From Chitiniphilus purpureus (GTDB taxonomy: Bacteria > Pseudomonadota > Gammaproteobacteria > Burkholderiales > Chitinibacteraceae): DNA of 64,000 nucleotides. The stretch is taken from assembly GCF_025642115.1 (NCBI RefSeq), contig NZ_CP106753.1:1945501-2009500 (forward strand). Direction: 5' to 3'. The position numbers and the translations under genes are program-made. Under the pieces are notes generated by a model. It was not told where the DNA came from, did no database searches, and saw only the letters and a list, made by a program, of their open reading frames with translations. Below, in pieces: positions 16,438 through 25,573 of this stretch; within the stretch, counting starts at the first letter, position 1, and each line of letters opens with the position of its first letter.

Positions 16438-16675
16438 GTGCGTCCCATCCCCGGTATCCATGCCCAGGGGTATTGTAGGACGGTTGTAGGACGGCGCCAG
16501 GGCGTGGCACATCCTTGCCACGCCGGCCTGGGGCAGGCTGTTGCCGGCCGCCGCGGCTTATCGCCGAACATGAATGCCATTCATGGATGCTTGCTGCATT
16601 CCACGGCGAGTTTCACGGGCGCCCGTGGTAGAATCGAGCCGGTTTTTTCAATCCCCCATCGGAAAGCGGAACCCC

Positions 16676-17920
16676 ATGTTCTCCAAGTCTGTGACCATTG
16701 CCCAATACGATCCCGACCTTGATGCCGCCATCCGCGGCGAAGTGGTACGCCAGCACGAGCACCTCGAACTGATCGCCTCGGAAAACTACACCAGTCCGGC
16801 GGTGATGGAAGCGCAAGGCTCGCAGCTGACCAACAAGTACGCCGAAGGCTACCCGGGCAAGCGTTTCTACGGTGGATGCGAGCATGTGGACGTGGTGGAG
16901 CAGCTCGCGATCGACCGCGTGAAGGCATTGTTCGGTGCCGAATATGCCAACGTGCAGCCGCATTCGGGCAGCCAGGCCAACCAGGCCGTGTACTTCTCGA
17001 TCCTGAAGCCGGGCGATACCGTGATGGGGATGAACCTGGGTCATGGCGGTCACCTGACCCACGGCTCGCCGGCCAATCTGTCCGGCAAGCTCTTCAACAT
17101 CGTGCCCTATGGCCTGAACGAGCACGAAGAGATCGACTACGACGAGATGGAGCGCATCGCCCTCGAGACCAAGCCCAAGCTCATCATCGGCGGGGCGTCG
17201 GCCTATGCGCTGCGTTTCGACTGGGCGCGCATGCGCGAGATCGCCGACAAGGTCGGCGCCTACTTCATGGTCGACATGGCCCACTACGCGGGCCTGATCG
17301 CCGCCGGCGTCTATCCCAACCCGGTGCCGTATGCGCACTTTGTCACCTCGACCACGCACAAGACGCTGCGCGGTCCGCGCGGCGGCCTGATTCTGGCCAA
17401 GGCCGAGTTCGAGAAGAGCATCAACTCCAACGTGTTCCCCACGCTGCAAGGCGGCCCGCTGATGCACGTGATCGCGGCCAAGGCGGTTGCTTTCAAGGAG
17501 GCTGCCACCCCCGAGTTCAAGGCCTATGCCGAACAGGTGATCAAGAACGCCCAGGCCATGGCCAGCACGTTGGCCGAGCGCGGCCTGCGCATCATCTCCG
17601 GCCGCACCGAAAGCCACGTGTTCCTGGTGGACCTGCGTCCCAAGGGCCTGACCGGCAAGGCCGCCGATGCCGCACTGGGCAAGGCGCACATCACCGTCAA
17701 CAAGAACGCCATCCCCAACGACCCGGAAAGCCCGTTCGTCACCTCGGGCATCCGTATCGGCGCCCCGGCCATCACCACCCGTGGCTTCAAGGAAGCAGAG
17801 GCGGTGCAGGTGGCGCACCTGATCGCCGATGTGCTGGACAACCCGGCCGACGAAGCGAATCTGGCCGCGGTGGCCGAGAAGGTGAAGGCGCTGACCGCGC
17901 GCTTCCCGGTCTACGGCTGA
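16676..17920 (+). CDS. glyA: Serine hydroxymethyltransferase
   Basis: A 414-residue PLP enzyme that interconverts serine and glycine with tetrahydrofolate and supplies one-carbon units. The active-site lysine motif [14 protein letters not shown], the N-terminal [31 protein letters not shown] and [11 protein letters not shown] are all present. The ATG at 16676 matches the family N-terminus ([15 protein letters not shown]) and follows GGAAAGCGGA. A strong hairpin terminator lies downstream, separating it from nrdR. The glyA-nrdR-ribD order is common in proteobacteria. Confidence 0.97.
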   Translation: MFSKSVTIAQYDPDLDAAIRGEVVRQHEHLELIASENYTSPAVMEAQGSQLTNKYAEGYPGKRFYGGCEHVDVVEQLAIDRVKALFGAEYANVQPHSGSQANQAVYFSILKPGDTVMGMNLGHGGHLTHGSPANLSGKLFNIVPYGLNEHEEIDYDEMERIALETKPKLIIGGASAYALRFDWARMREIADKVGAYFMVDMAHYAGLIAAGVYPNPVPYAHFVTSTTHKTLRGPRGGLILAKAEFEKSINSNVFPTLQGGPLMHVIAAKAVAFKEAATPEFKAYAEQVIKNAQAMASTLAERGLRIISGRTESHVFLVDLRPKGLTGKAADAALGKAHITVNKNAIPNDPESPFVTSGIRIGAPAITTRGFKEAEAVQVAHLIADVLDNPADEANLAAVAEKVKALTARFPVYG

Positions 17921-17953
17921 TCCTGTGCCGGCCCGGATGGGTACGGCCTGCCC

Positions 17954-17988
17954 ACAAACCCCGTGACGCGAGCACGGGGTTTGTTTTG
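17954..17988 (+). terminator. Rho-independent terminator of glyA
   Basis: A perfect 12-bp stem, ACAAACCCCGTG (17954-17965) and CACGGGGTTTGT (17973-17984), with a 7-nt loop, followed by TTTG. It starts 33 nt after the glyA stop codon. About 190 nt without a gene follow before nrdR. Confidence 0.85.
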
Positions 17989-18177
17989 CGGGGCGCTGCA
18001 CTGGAGCCCGCCGAAGGCAGGCGCGGCAGCTGCCAGGCTTGGCGCATGTCGCTTCGCGGGGCCGGAATGCACGGCCGATCCCGCACCGGCGCCCAAGCCC
18101 GGTGCAGCTGCCGCGGTTTCCAAGCCCGGACGCGCGGGTTATCCTCATTGAAACGTTCAATCAGTGGCCAGATTTCC

Positions 18178-18636
18178 ATGAAATGCCCGTTCTGTGGTTC
18201 ACCCGATACGCAGGTGGTCGACTCGCGTGTGTCCGAAGAGGGCGACACCGTGCGCCGGCGCCGACGCTGCGCGGTGTGCGACAAGCGCTTCACCACCTAC
18301 GAGACGGCCGAGGTGCGGCTGCCGCAGGTGGTGAAGGCCAACGGCCAGCGCGTGGATTTCGACCGCGAGAAGATCCGTACCTCGTTCCACCGGGCGCTGC
18401 ACAAGCGACCGGTGCCGACCCAGCTGGTCGACGAGGCCATCGCCCGCATCATCCAGAAAGTACTGACGGTGGGCGAGCGCGAAATCCTGTCGCGGCAGGT
18501 GGGCGAGATGGTGATGAACGAGCTGGCCAAGCTGGACAAGGTCGCCTACATCCGCTTTGCGTCGGTCTACCGCAGTTTTTCCGATGTCGACGATTTCCAC
18601 GACGTGCTCAAGGAAGTGAGCAGGGCCCACGAATGA
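18178..18636 (+). CDS. nrdR: Transcriptional repressor NrdR
   Basis: A 152-residue regulator of ribonucleotide reductase genes. The N-terminal zinc ribbon has CPFC (residues 3 and 6) and CAVC (31 and 34) with RRRRRC between. The ATP-cone domain follows ([24 protein letters not shown]), sensing ATP/dATP. It binds paired NrdR boxes, and such boxes are present before nrdA at 63543-63590. Its stop overlaps the ribD start (ATGA), so it is the first gene of the riboflavin transcription unit. Confidence 0.97.
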   Translation: MKCPFCGSPDTQVVDSRVSEEGDTVRRRRRCAVCDKRFTTYETAEVRLPQVVKANGQRVDFDREKIRTSFHRALHKRPVPTQLVDEAIARIIQKVLTVGEREILSRQVGEMVMNELAKLDKVAYIRFASVYRSFSDVDDFHDVLKEVSRAHE

Positions 18637-19754
18637 CGCCGGCGAATGACCAGGCATTCATGCAGCGCGCACTGGCGCTGGCGGGGCGGGGTGCCTGCAA
18701 TACCACGCCCAATCCCAGTGTCGGCTGTGTGCTGGTGCGTCACGGGGTGATCGTCGGTGAGGGATACAGTCAGCCCGTCGGACAGGCGCACGCCGAGGTG
18801 ATGGCGCTGCGCGAGGCCGGCGCTGCAGCGCGTGGCGCCACTGCCTACGTGACGCTGGAGCCGTGCAGCCACTACGGCCGTACGCCGCCGTGTGCCGATG
18901 CGCTGATTGCCGCCGGCGTCACACGCGTGGTTGCCGCGCTGACCGATCCCAATCCACTGGTGGCGGGGCAGGGGCTGGCCCGGCTGGCGGCGGCGGGGGT
19001 CGCGGTCGAATCCGGTGTGTTGCGTGCGGTGGCGCTGGAGCACCACAAGGGTTTTCTTTCGCGTATGCTGCGCGCCCGACCCTGGTTGCGCATCAAGCTT
19101 GCGGCAAGCCTGGATGGCCGGGTGGCACTCAAGGACGGACAATCGCAATGGATCACCGGACAGGCCGCGCGCGAGGACGTGCAGCGGCTACGGGCACGCT
19201 CCTGCGCCATGCTGACCGGCATCGGGACTGTGCTGGCCGACGATCCGCAATTGACGGTGCGCCTGCCGCAGCCGGAACCCTGGCATGGACGCCAACCGCT
19301 GCGGGTGGTGCTCGACAGCGGTTTGCGCCTGCCCACCACCGCACGGCTGCTGGCGCAGCCCGGCGTGCTGGTGGTGGGGATGCGCGACGGCCCGAATCGT
19401 GTCGCGCTGGAAGCGGCCGGCGCCGAAGTGCTGCTGTTGCCGGCCGCTGGGCAGGGTCGGGTCGATCTGGCCGCGTTGCTGGCTGAGCTTGGCCGGCGCG
19501 GCATGAATGAAGTGACCGTCGAAGCAGGCGGTACGCTGGCCGGGGCACTGCTGCAGGCGGGGCTCGTCGACGAGGTGGTGCTGTATCAGGCGCCGGTGCT
19601 GCTGGGCCAGGGCATGCCGATGGCCGAGTTCTCACTGGACCGGCTGGCCGACCGGCTGGTGCCGACCGTGCTGTCGCGCCGCCTGGTGGGGGCGGACGAG
19701 CGGATCGTGCTGCGCTTTACTCAAGTGGATTCACTGTGCAAGGAATCGCCATGA
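18633..19754 (+). CDS. ribD: Bifunctional pyrimidine deaminase/reductase RibD
   Basis: A 373-residue riboflavin enzyme. The N-terminal deaminase domain has the zinc-binding HAEVMAL and [18 protein letters not shown] motifs. The C-terminal reductase domain has [14 protein letters not shown] ([13 protein letters not shown]), WITG and [18 protein letters not shown]. It deaminates then reduces the product of GTP cyclohydrolase II. It overlaps nrdR by 4 nt and the following zinc-ribbon gene by 4 nt (ATGA in both), indicating tight translational coupling. Confidence 0.96.
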   Translation: MTPANDQAFMQRALALAGRGACNTTPNPSVGCVLVRHGVIVGEGYSQPVGQAHAEVMALREAGAAARGATAYVTLEPCSHYGRTPPCADALIAAGVTRVVAALTDPNPLVAGQGLARLAAAGVAVESGVLRAVALEHHKGFLSRMLRARPWLRIKLAASLDGRVALKDGQSQWITGQAAREDVQRLRARSCAMLTGIGTVLADDPQLTVRLPQPEPWHGRQPLRVVLDSGLRLPTTARLLAQPGVLVVGMRDGPNRVALEAAGAEVLLLPAAGQGRVDLAALLAELGRRGMNEVTVEAGGTLAGALLQAGLVDEVVLYQAPVLLGQGMPMAEFSLDRLADRLVPTVLSRRLVGADERIVLRFTQVDSLCKESP

Positions 19755-19966
19755 CCATCGAACCACGCCGGATTCCGGCCTGCCCCGATTGCAGCCGCCC
19801 GCTCGAGGTGCTCAAGTCCTGCGGCGCCAGCAGCTATTTCTGCAACCACTGCAACGAATTGAAAGGGTCGGCGCGCGTGCGCGAGGCCAACCCATCGCTG
19901 TTTTCCGACGCGGCGTCCGGTGCGGGCGACCCGGCGGGGCTCAATGATTCCAAGGAGCAGCATTGA
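19751..19966 (+). CDS. YfgJ-like zinc-ribbon protein
   Basis: A 71-residue protein started at the ATG overlapping the ribD stop (ATGA). CPDCSRPLEVLKSCGASSYFCNHC resembles the C-terminal half of E. coli YfgJ (CPDC..PLQVLKACGA..YFC), a zinc-ribbon protein of unknown function. Four Cys (CPDC and CNHC) can bind one zinc. It lies between ribD and ribE with no intergenic space, ending directly before the ribE ATG. Being embedded in the riboflavin operon suggests a linked role, but none is known to me. Confidence 0.75.
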   Translation: MTIEPRRIPACPDCSRPLEVLKSCGASSYFCNHCNELKGSARVREANPSLFSDAASGAGDPAGLNDSKEQH

Positions 19967-20581
19967 ATGTTTACCGGCATCGTCGAGGCGCTGGGCACGC
20001 TTGAGCGTGTCGAGCCCTTTCCCGGTGGCGTGCGGGTCACCGTGCACGCGCCCGCGCTTGATTTTTCCGACATCGCGCTGGGCGACAGCATCACGCACAA
20101 CGGTGCGTGCATGACGGTCACCGGCCTCTTGCCGCAGCAGCGGTTCTCCATCGACGTCTCCGACGAGTCGCTGCGCTGCACGGTGGGGCTGGACCAGACC
20201 GGCGCGCAGGTCAACCTGGAAAAGGCGCTGCGGGTGAATGCCCGGCTCGGCGGGCACCTGGTGTCCGGCCATGTGGATGGCATCGGCGAGGTGGTGGGCT
20301 TCGCGCCGGTGGGCGAAAACCGTGAGCTGGTGGTCCGCGCGCCGGCAGTGTTGGCGCGCTACCTTGCGGTCAAGGGCTCGGTGGTGGTCAACGGCGTGTC
20401 GCTGACGACCAATGCCGTGCGCGACGTGCCAGGCGGCTGCGAGTTCTCGATCAACCTGATCCCGCATACGCTCGCGGTGACCACGCTGGGCCGGTTGCAC
20501 GTGGGCGCGCGCGTCAATCTGGAGATCGACCTGATCGCGCGCTACGTAGAACGCATGCTGTCGCTGGAGTCCGCCGCATGA
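19967..20581 (+). CDS. ribE: Riboflavin synthase alpha chain
   Basis: A 204-residue enzyme that dismutates two 6,7-dimethyl-8-ribityllumazine molecules to riboflavin. It starts MFTGIVEALG, the family N-terminus, and holds two lumazine-binding repeats: GDSITHNGACMTV in the first and GSVVVNGVSLTT in the second. HLVSGHVDGIGEV joins them. It begins with ATG immediately after the stop of the zinc-ribbon gene. Its stop overlaps the ribBX start (ATGA). Confidence 0.96.
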   Translation: MFTGIVEALGTLERVEPFPGGVRVTVHAPALDFSDIALGDSITHNGACMTVTGLLPQQRFSIDVSDESLRCTVGLDQTGAQVNLEKALRVNARLGGHLVSGHVDGIGEVVGFAPVGENRELVVRAPAVLARYLAVKGSVVVNGVSLTTNAVRDVPGGCEFSINLIPHTLAVTTLGRLHVGARVNLEIDLIARYVERMLSLESAA

Positions 20582-21675
20582 GCGCCCTTGCTCCGATCCA
20601 GGACATCATCGCCGACATCCGCGCCGGGCGCATGGTCATCCTCGTCGACGAGGAGGACCGCGAGAACGAGGGCGATGTGGTCATCGCCGCCGAGTTCGTC
20701 ACGCCCGAGGCCATCAATTTCATGGCCAAGCACGCTCGGGGCCTGATCTGCCTGACCTTGACCGCGGAACGCTGCCGCCAGCTGAACCTGCCGCTGATGG
20801 TCAGCCAGAACGGTTCGAGTCACGGTACCAATTTCACGGTGTCGATCGAGGCCGCCGAGGGCGTCTCCACCGGCATTTCCGCCTACGACCGCGCGCTCAC
20901 GGTGCAAAAGGCGGTGGCGTTTGATGCCAAGCCGGCCGACATCGTCTCGCCCGGGCATATCTTTCCGCTGCTGGCACAGCCGGGCGGCGTGCTGGTGCGG
21001 GCCGGCCACACCGAGGCCGGATGCGATCTGGCGGCACTGGCCGGTCTGCAGCCGGCATCGGTGATCTGCGAAGTCATGAACGACGACGGCACCATGGCGC
21101 GCCTGCCCGAGCTGCTGCAGTTCGCCGCCGAGCATGGCCTCAAGGTCGGGTCGATCGCCGACCTGATCCAGTACCGCAGCCATCACGAGACGCTGATCGA
21201 ATGCGTGGGCCGACGTACCGTCGACACCTTCGCCGGTCCGTTCGGGCTTGCGGTGTTCCGCGAAAAGATCAGCTCGGCCACGCATCTGGCACTGGTCAAG
21301 GGCGAGCCCGACCCGCAGTCCGAGACGCTGGTGCGGGTGCACGAGCCGCTGTCGGTGATCGACTGGCTGGACCTGGGTGCCTGCAACCATTCGTGGAGCG
21401 TACGCCAGTCGCTGCAGGCCATCGCCCGCGCGCCGGCCGGCGTCATGGTGCTGCTGCACCGGATCGAGGACGGGCAGGACCTGCTGGCGCGTGCATTGCC
21501 GCAATTGCAGCTGGAGCACCCGCGCAAGTGGGATATGCGCACCTACGGCATCGGCGCGCAGATGCTGCGCCATCTGGGCGTGGGGCGGATGAGGCTGCTC
21601 TCACCCGAACGCAAGATGCCCAGCATGGCCGGCTTCGGGCTGGAAGTGACGGGATTTGCCAGCCCGCAGGACTGA
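20578..21675 (+). CDS. ribB: 3,4-dihydroxy-2-butanone 4-phosphate synthase with degenerate GTP cyclohydrolase II domain (RibBX type)
   Basis: A 365-residue protein. The N-terminal DHBP synthase domain (about 1-205) is complete: DEEDRENEGDVVIAAEFVT, HARGLICLTL, SHGTNFTVSIEA, RAGHTEAGCDLA. The C-terminal part is related to GTP cyclohydrolase II but has lost the zinc cysteines (HEPLSVIDWLDLGACNHS where RCDCG would be) and the YLRQEGRGIGL loop (LLHRIEDGQDLL). This matches the RibBX hybrids described in proteobacteria, in which the second domain does not make the cyclohydrolase product. A true ribA is therefore expected elsewhere in the genome. Confidence 0.9.
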   Translation: MSALAPIQDIIADIRAGRMVILVDEEDRENEGDVVIAAEFVTPEAINFMAKHARGLICLTLTAERCRQLNLPLMVSQNGSSHGTNFTVSIEAAEGVSTGISAYDRALTVQKAVAFDAKPADIVSPGHIFPLLAQPGGVLVRAGHTEAGCDLAALAGLQPASVICEVMNDDGTMARLPELLQFAAEHGLKVGSIADLIQYRSHHETLIECVGRRTVDTFAGPFGLAVFREKISSATHLALVKGEPDPQSETLVRVHEPLSVIDWLDLGACNHSWSVRQSLQAIARAPAGVMVLLHRIEDGQDLLARALPQLQLEHPRKWDMRTYGIGAQMLRHLGVGRMRLLSPERKMPSMAGFGLEVTGFASPQD

Positions 21676-21747
21676 TCCGTCGCCCTTGTCTCATCCGCGG
21701 CACCGCCGGCTGTGCGGTGCCTGTCTGTGGCCTACCAAAGGATAAGC

Positions 21748-22221
21748 ATGAGTTTCACCCCCAACCGCCCGCAAGCGCTGCCGCCGCTGGACGGCACCCG
21801 TCTGCGCATCGGCATCGTCACCTGCCGCTTCAACGCAGCCATCTGCGCGGCGCTCAACGCCGCATGTACCGGCGAATTGCTGCGCCTGGGCGTTACGCAG
21901 GACAATATCGTCCAGCATCAGGTGCCCGGCGCGCTGGAAGCGCCACTGGCATTGCAGGCACTGGCCGCGACCGGCCGTTTCGACGCGCTGGTGACATTAG
22001 GCTGCATCATCCGCGGCGAGACCTATCATTTCGAACTGGTGGCCAACGAATCGGGGGCCGGGGTGACGCGTGTCGGCCTGGACGCCGGCATCCCGGTTGC
22101 CAACGCCATCCTGACCGTCGAAAACGAGGAACAGGCGATTGCACGCCAGACCGACAAGGGCATCGACGCCGCCCGGGTTGCCGTCGAAATGGCCCGGCTT
22201 CTCCAACTCATCCGCGCGTGA
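21748..22221 (+). CDS. ribH: 6,7-dimethyl-8-ribityllumazine synthase
   Basis: A 157-residue enzyme joining the RibB and RibD products to lumazine. The sequence has [54 protein letters not shown] and the C-terminal [11 protein letters not shown]. The ATG at 21748 has AAGGA at a proper distance; an upstream in-frame start exists without such a site. It follows ribBX by 72 nt and precedes nusB by 21 nt, the usual ribH-nusB order. Confidence 0.96.
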   Translation: MSFTPNRPQALPPLDGTRLRIGIVTCRFNAAICAALNAACTGELLRLGVTQDNIVQHQVPGALEAPLALQALAATGRFDALVTLGCIIRGETYHFELVANESGAGVTRVGLDAGIPVANAILTVENEEQAIARQTDKGIDAARVAVEMARLLQLIRA

Positions 22222-22242
22222 TTGCGATAGGCAAGCAAGACC

Positions 22243-22734
22243 ATGACCGAAGAAAATCCCATCCCCGTTTCCGCTCCTGCCGCCAAACCGAAGTCCGCCC
22301 GCCGCCGTGCGCGTGAATTCGCGGTCCAGGGCGTCTACCAGTGGCAACTGACCGGCGATACCGTGAACGGCATCGAACGCTATCTGAAGGAAAGCAGCCC
22401 GGCGTTCGGCAAGGCCGACGAGGCGCTGTTCCGTGCCATCTTCTACGGCGTGCTCAAGGACCCCAAGGCGCTGGAGGCAGCGCTCGCGCCGCACATCGAC
22501 CGCCCGTTCAACGAAGTGAGCCCGGTGGAGGCTGCGGTGCTGTTCACCGGTGCGTTCGAGATCGCCCATATGCCTGAGACGCCCTATCCGGTGATCGTCA
22601 ACGAGGCGATCGAGCTTGCCAAGACCTTTGGCGGCACCGATGGCCACAAATTCGTCAACGGCGTGCTGGACAAGCTTGCCGGCCAACTGCGCCCGGTGGA
22701 AGTGGAAGCGGTGCGCGCCAAGCGGCGCGGATGA
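22243..22734 (+). CDS. nusB: Transcription antitermination protein NusB
   Basis: A 163-residue all-helical RNA-binding protein that, with NusE, assembles antitermination complexes on rRNA leader boxA. It has the typical KSARRRAREFAVQGVYQWQLTG start and PVVEAAVLFTGAFE-, PVIVNEAIELAKTFGGTDGHKFVNGVLDKLA-like motifs. A Pro/Ala-rich N-terminal extension of about 15 residues precedes the domain. It sits between ribH and thiL, as in many gammaproteobacteria and betaproteobacteria. Confidence 0.96.
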   Translation: MTEENPIPVSAPAAKPKSARRRAREFAVQGVYQWQLTGDTVNGIERYLKESSPAFGKADEALFRAIFYGVLKDPKALEAALAPHIDRPFNEVSPVEAAVLFTGAFEIAHMPETPYPVIVNEAIELAKTFGGTDGHKFVNGVLDKLAGQLRPVEVEAVRAKRRG

Positions 22735-22834
22735 GCCGCCACGGTACCGCGGCCGCCAGGGCCGCTGCAGTCTGCAGTGCCGGGCATGGCCGATGTGGGC
22801 GGGCCGTTCGCGGCGATGGCGCTTATGGCCGCGG

Positions 22835-23794
22835 ATGTCTGCGATGAACGAATTCGAATTGATCGCCCGCTATTTCGACCGCCCCGCCCGCCGCGCGGTG
22901 CTGGGGGTCGGTGACGATGCGGCGCTGCTGGCACCCACGCCGGGGATGCAGCTTGCCGTATCGGCGGACATGCTGGTCGAAGGCCGCCATTTCTTTGCCG
23001 ATGTCTCGCCCGAGGCGCTGGGGCACAAGGCGCTCGCGGTCAACCTTTCCGATCTCGCGGCCATGGGTGCCGTACCAGCCTGGTGCACTTTGTCGCTGGC
23101 ATTGCCGCGGGTGGATGAAGCCTGGCTGTCCGGCTTTGCCGCAGGCTTCTTCGCACTGGCGGACGAGGCCGGCATCGAACTGGTCGGCGGCGATACCACC
23201 CGCGGACCGTTGACCATCGCGATCCAGGTGGCCGGCGAGGTGCCGGCAGGCCTTGCCCTGCTGCGCAGTGGCGCGCGGCCGGGCGATGAGGTATGGGTCT
23301 CCGGCGCTGTCGGCGCGGCTGCGGTCGCGGTGGCGGCGCGCAACGGCGAACTGACCCTGGACGCGGCGACGCTCGCGGCCTGTTCGCGTCGGCTGGATCT
23401 GCCGCTGCCGCGGCTGGCGTTGGGCGCGCGGCTGCGCGGCCTTGCCAGCGCTGCGCTCGACATCTCGGATGGCCTGCTGGCCGATCTTGGCCATATCGCT
23501 GCACGCTCGGGGTGCGGTGCCCGGATCGACTGGGACGCGGTTCCGGTCGACCCCGCGCTGTCCGGGCTGCCCGAGCCGGTACGCCGGCAGGCGGCGCTGG
23601 CGGGGGGCGACGACTACGAGTTGTGTTTCACTGCCCCGCCGCAGGCGCACGCGCAGCTCGAAGCGCTGGCGCAGACGCTGGCCGTGCCGCTCTCCTGCAT
23701 CGGCCGGATGGTGGCGCAGCCGGGCGTGGGCGCATTCGTCCAGGAACAGCCCATCGTGCTGCCGCGCGCCGGCTTTGACCATTTCGCCGCATGA
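22835..23794 (+). CDS. thiL: Thiamine-monophosphate kinase
   Basis: Makes thiamine pyrophosphate from thiamine monophosphate with ATP. The 319-residue product has VGDDAALL, ADMLVEGRHFF, VNLSDLAAMGAVPAW, LVGGDTTRGPLTI and ALDISDGLLADLGHIA. The ATG at 22835 (MSAMNEFELIARYF) lines up with the E. coli N-terminus; the ATG at 22844 is an alternative. Neither has a strong ribosome binding site. The gene follows nusB by 100 nt and overlaps pgpA by 4 nt (ATGA). Confidence 0.95.
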   Translation: MSAMNEFELIARYFDRPARRAVLGVGDDAALLAPTPGMQLAVSADMLVEGRHFFADVSPEALGHKALAVNLSDLAAMGAVPAWCTLSLALPRVDEAWLSGFAAGFFALADEAGIELVGGDTTRGPLTIAIQVAGEVPAGLALLRSGARPGDEVWVSGAVGAAAVAVAARNGELTLDAATLAACSRRLDLPLPRLALGARLRGLASAALDISDGLLADLGHIAARSGCGARIDWDAVPVDPALSGLPEPVRRQAALAGGDDYELCFTAPPQAHAQLEALAQTLAVPLSCIGRMVAQPGVGAFVQEQPIVLPRAGFDHFAA

Positions 23795-24294
23795 GCAACC
23801 CCGCCACCCCGCTGGTCCGGCCCACGCTGCGCTTCATGCTGGCGCACCCGGCACACCTGCTGGCGCTGGGCTTCGGCAGCGGTCTGGCCGCCCGGGCGCC
23901 GGGCACCTGGGGTACGCTGCTGGCGTTGCCGCTGTATGGCTTGCTGTCGTTGCTGCTCTCGCCGGAGCAGATCGCATTGTTCTGCCTGCCGGCCTTTGCC
24001 GTCGGCTGCTGGGCGGCCGAGCGCACCGGCAGGGCGTTGGGCGTGCACGATCACGCCGGCATCGTCATCGACGAGATCGTCGCCACCTGGCTGGTGCTGA
24101 CGATCGTGCCGGCCAGTGTCACCGGCTGGCTGGCGGCGTTCGTGGCGTTCCGGTTGTTCGATATCGCCAAGCCCTGGCCGATCCGCTGGTTCGACCGCAA
24201 GGTGCATGGCGGTTTCGGGGTGATGTTCGACGATCTCCTGGCGGGCGGCTACACGATGCTGGCGCTCTGGTGGCTGCGGCCCTGGCTGATGTGA
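23791..24294 (+). CDS. pgpA: Phosphatidylglycerophosphatase A
   Basis: A 167-residue inner-membrane phosphatase that removes phosphate from phosphatidylglycerol phosphate. The motifs GFGSGLAARAPGTWGTL, the metal-binding DHAGIVIDEIVATWL, and FRLFDIAKPWPIRWFDRKVHGGFGVMFDDLLAG are those of PgpA. Several hydrophobic helices span the sequence. It is the last gene of the glyA-pgpA side and is convergent with bamC, with a palindromic hairpin between them. Confidence 0.95.
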   Translation: MSNPATPLVRPTLRFMLAHPAHLLALGFGSGLAARAPGTWGTLLALPLYGLLSLLLSPEQIALFCLPAFAVGCWAAERTGRALGVHDHAGIVIDEIVATWLVLTIVPASVTGWLAAFVAFRLFDIAKPWPIRWFDRKVHGGFGVMFDDLLAGGYTMLALWWLRPWLM

Positions 24295-24352
24295 TGCCGT
24301 CCGGCGGACCGGCCGGGGAGGGTGGATAGCGCCACGGGCTGCGGCCCAATGC

Positions 24353-24378
24353 ACAACGGGGCCGATCGGCCCCGTTGT
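24353..24378. terminator. Bidirectional hairpin between pgpA and bamC
   Basis: A perfect 11-bp stem, ACAACGGGGCC (24353-24363) and GGCCCCGTTGT (24368-24378), with loop GATC, lies between two convergent genes, 58 nt past pgpA and 20 nt past bamC. There is no clear T run. Confidence 0.65.
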
Positions 24379-24398
24379 CGTCGATGCGGCTACCTGGC

Positions 24399-25538
24399 CT
24401 AGCGCAGCTGGCTCTGCAAGCCCGAGAGCAGCTTGACGCGGTTTTCGGCATCGGCCGGCGCGCCGTCCTTGGCGGTCACCGTCAGACGGGTGGCGTTCAC
24501 CTGCTGGCTCAGCCGCACTTCGTATTCCGGCGGAGCGGCCTTGCTCGGCGCGTCCTTGTCGCCCAGGCCCAGCTTGGACCAGAAGCTCGACTTCTGTTCC
24601 TCGGCGATGTCCGCCTCGGCGCGGCGCACGAAATACACGCCCTTGCTGCGATCGCGGTCGTAGACCACATAGCCCACGCGGTCCAGCGCGAGGCCGACAC
24701 GGCGCCAAGCGCGGTCGAAGCTGTCGTCGATGGCGAGGGCGGTGTTGTTGTCCACCAGCGTGGCACGCGCCTTGGCCTGGACCGGCGCCTTGACCACCGA
24801 GGCGGCCTGCTCCTCGGTCATGCCGAGCCGCTGCAGCATCAGCGCCAGCATTTCCGCCTCCAGGTCCGGATCGGACGGCCGCGGCGTCCAGACTGTCTTG
24901 CCGTCGCCGGTCACATTGCTGACCCTGGCTTCGGTCGAGCCATCGGCGAACACCTCGGTCATGCCGCGATGCGACACATAGATCTCGGTGGTGCCGGGCT
25001 CGGCACCGGCCTCGACGCGGGTGCGGAACTTGTCGAGTTCACCGGTGCTGATGAACTGGTCGGCCACCTTGCGCAGCAGCTTGGTGACCCAGTCCTGCGG
25101 CAGGTTGGCGCGGTTTTCCAGCCAATCGGTCTCCATCACGCCGATGGTGGGATTGTCCACGGCGAGCAGGAAGCCGTTGTCGAGCCAGAACTCGCGCACA
25201 TCGGGCCAGATCTTCGCCGGATCGCCCTGCACCACCAGCCAGCGCTGTCCGCCGGCCTGGACCAGCTGCGCCTTGGCCTCCTGCGGCGCGGCGCGCTCGA
25301 CGCTGGCGCTTGCGACCACCGGCCGGGGCTCGGCGGCGATGGTGCCCTTGCTCGGCACGTTGAAGTTGTTGGCCGCGGCGGGCGCGGTCAGGTCCGGTGG
25401 CACTTCCAGCGCGTTCTTGGAGACGTTGTCGCTGCCGGAGCGGTAGTCGACCTTGCGTTGCAGCAGGAGGTTGTCGGTAGTGCACGCGCCGAGCGCAAGG
25501 GTGAGCGACACGAAAAGCAGGCGGGGATTCAGATTCAT
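24399..25538 (-). CDS. bamC: Outer membrane assembly lipoprotein BamC
   Basis: A 379-residue lipoprotein of the beta-barrel assembly machine. The signal peptide ends in lipobox LALGACTT, giving a lipidated Cys. The N-terminal unstructured part with KVDYRSGSDNVSKNALEVPPDLTAP is the conserved BamD-contacting segment. Two helix-grip domains follow. The ATG at 25538 is chosen from the lipoprotein signal; the frame runs open far upstream through dapA. It follows dapA by 35 nt, the common dapA-bamC order. Confidence 0.92.
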   Translation of the reverse strand: MNLNPRLLFVSLTLALGACTTDNLLLQRKVDYRSGSDNVSKNALEVPPDLTAPAAANNFNVPSKGTIAAEPRPVVASASVERAAPQEAKAQLVQAGGQRWLVVQGDPAKIWPDVREFWLDNGFLLAVDNPTIGVMETDWLENRANLPQDWVTKLLRKVADQFISTGELDKFRTRVEAGAEPGTTEIYVSHRGMTEVFADGSTEARVSNVTGDGKTVWTPRPSDPDLEAEMLALMLQRLGMTEEQAASVVKAPVQAKARATLVDNNTALAIDDSFDRAWRRVGLALDRVGYVVYDRDRSKGVYFVRRAEADIAEEQKSSFWSKLGLGDKDAPSKAAPPEYEVRLSQQVNATRLTVTAKDGAPADAENRVKLLSGLQSQLR

Positions 25539-25573
25539 TGACGGTATTCGCTCGTGGATCGGTTGCTGCGGGA

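Noticed and set aside
19600..21750. FMN riboswitch upstream of a rib gene
   Set aside because: The rib genes overlap or abut, and the only sizeable gap (21676-21747, 72 nt) is too short and shows no conserved RFN element.
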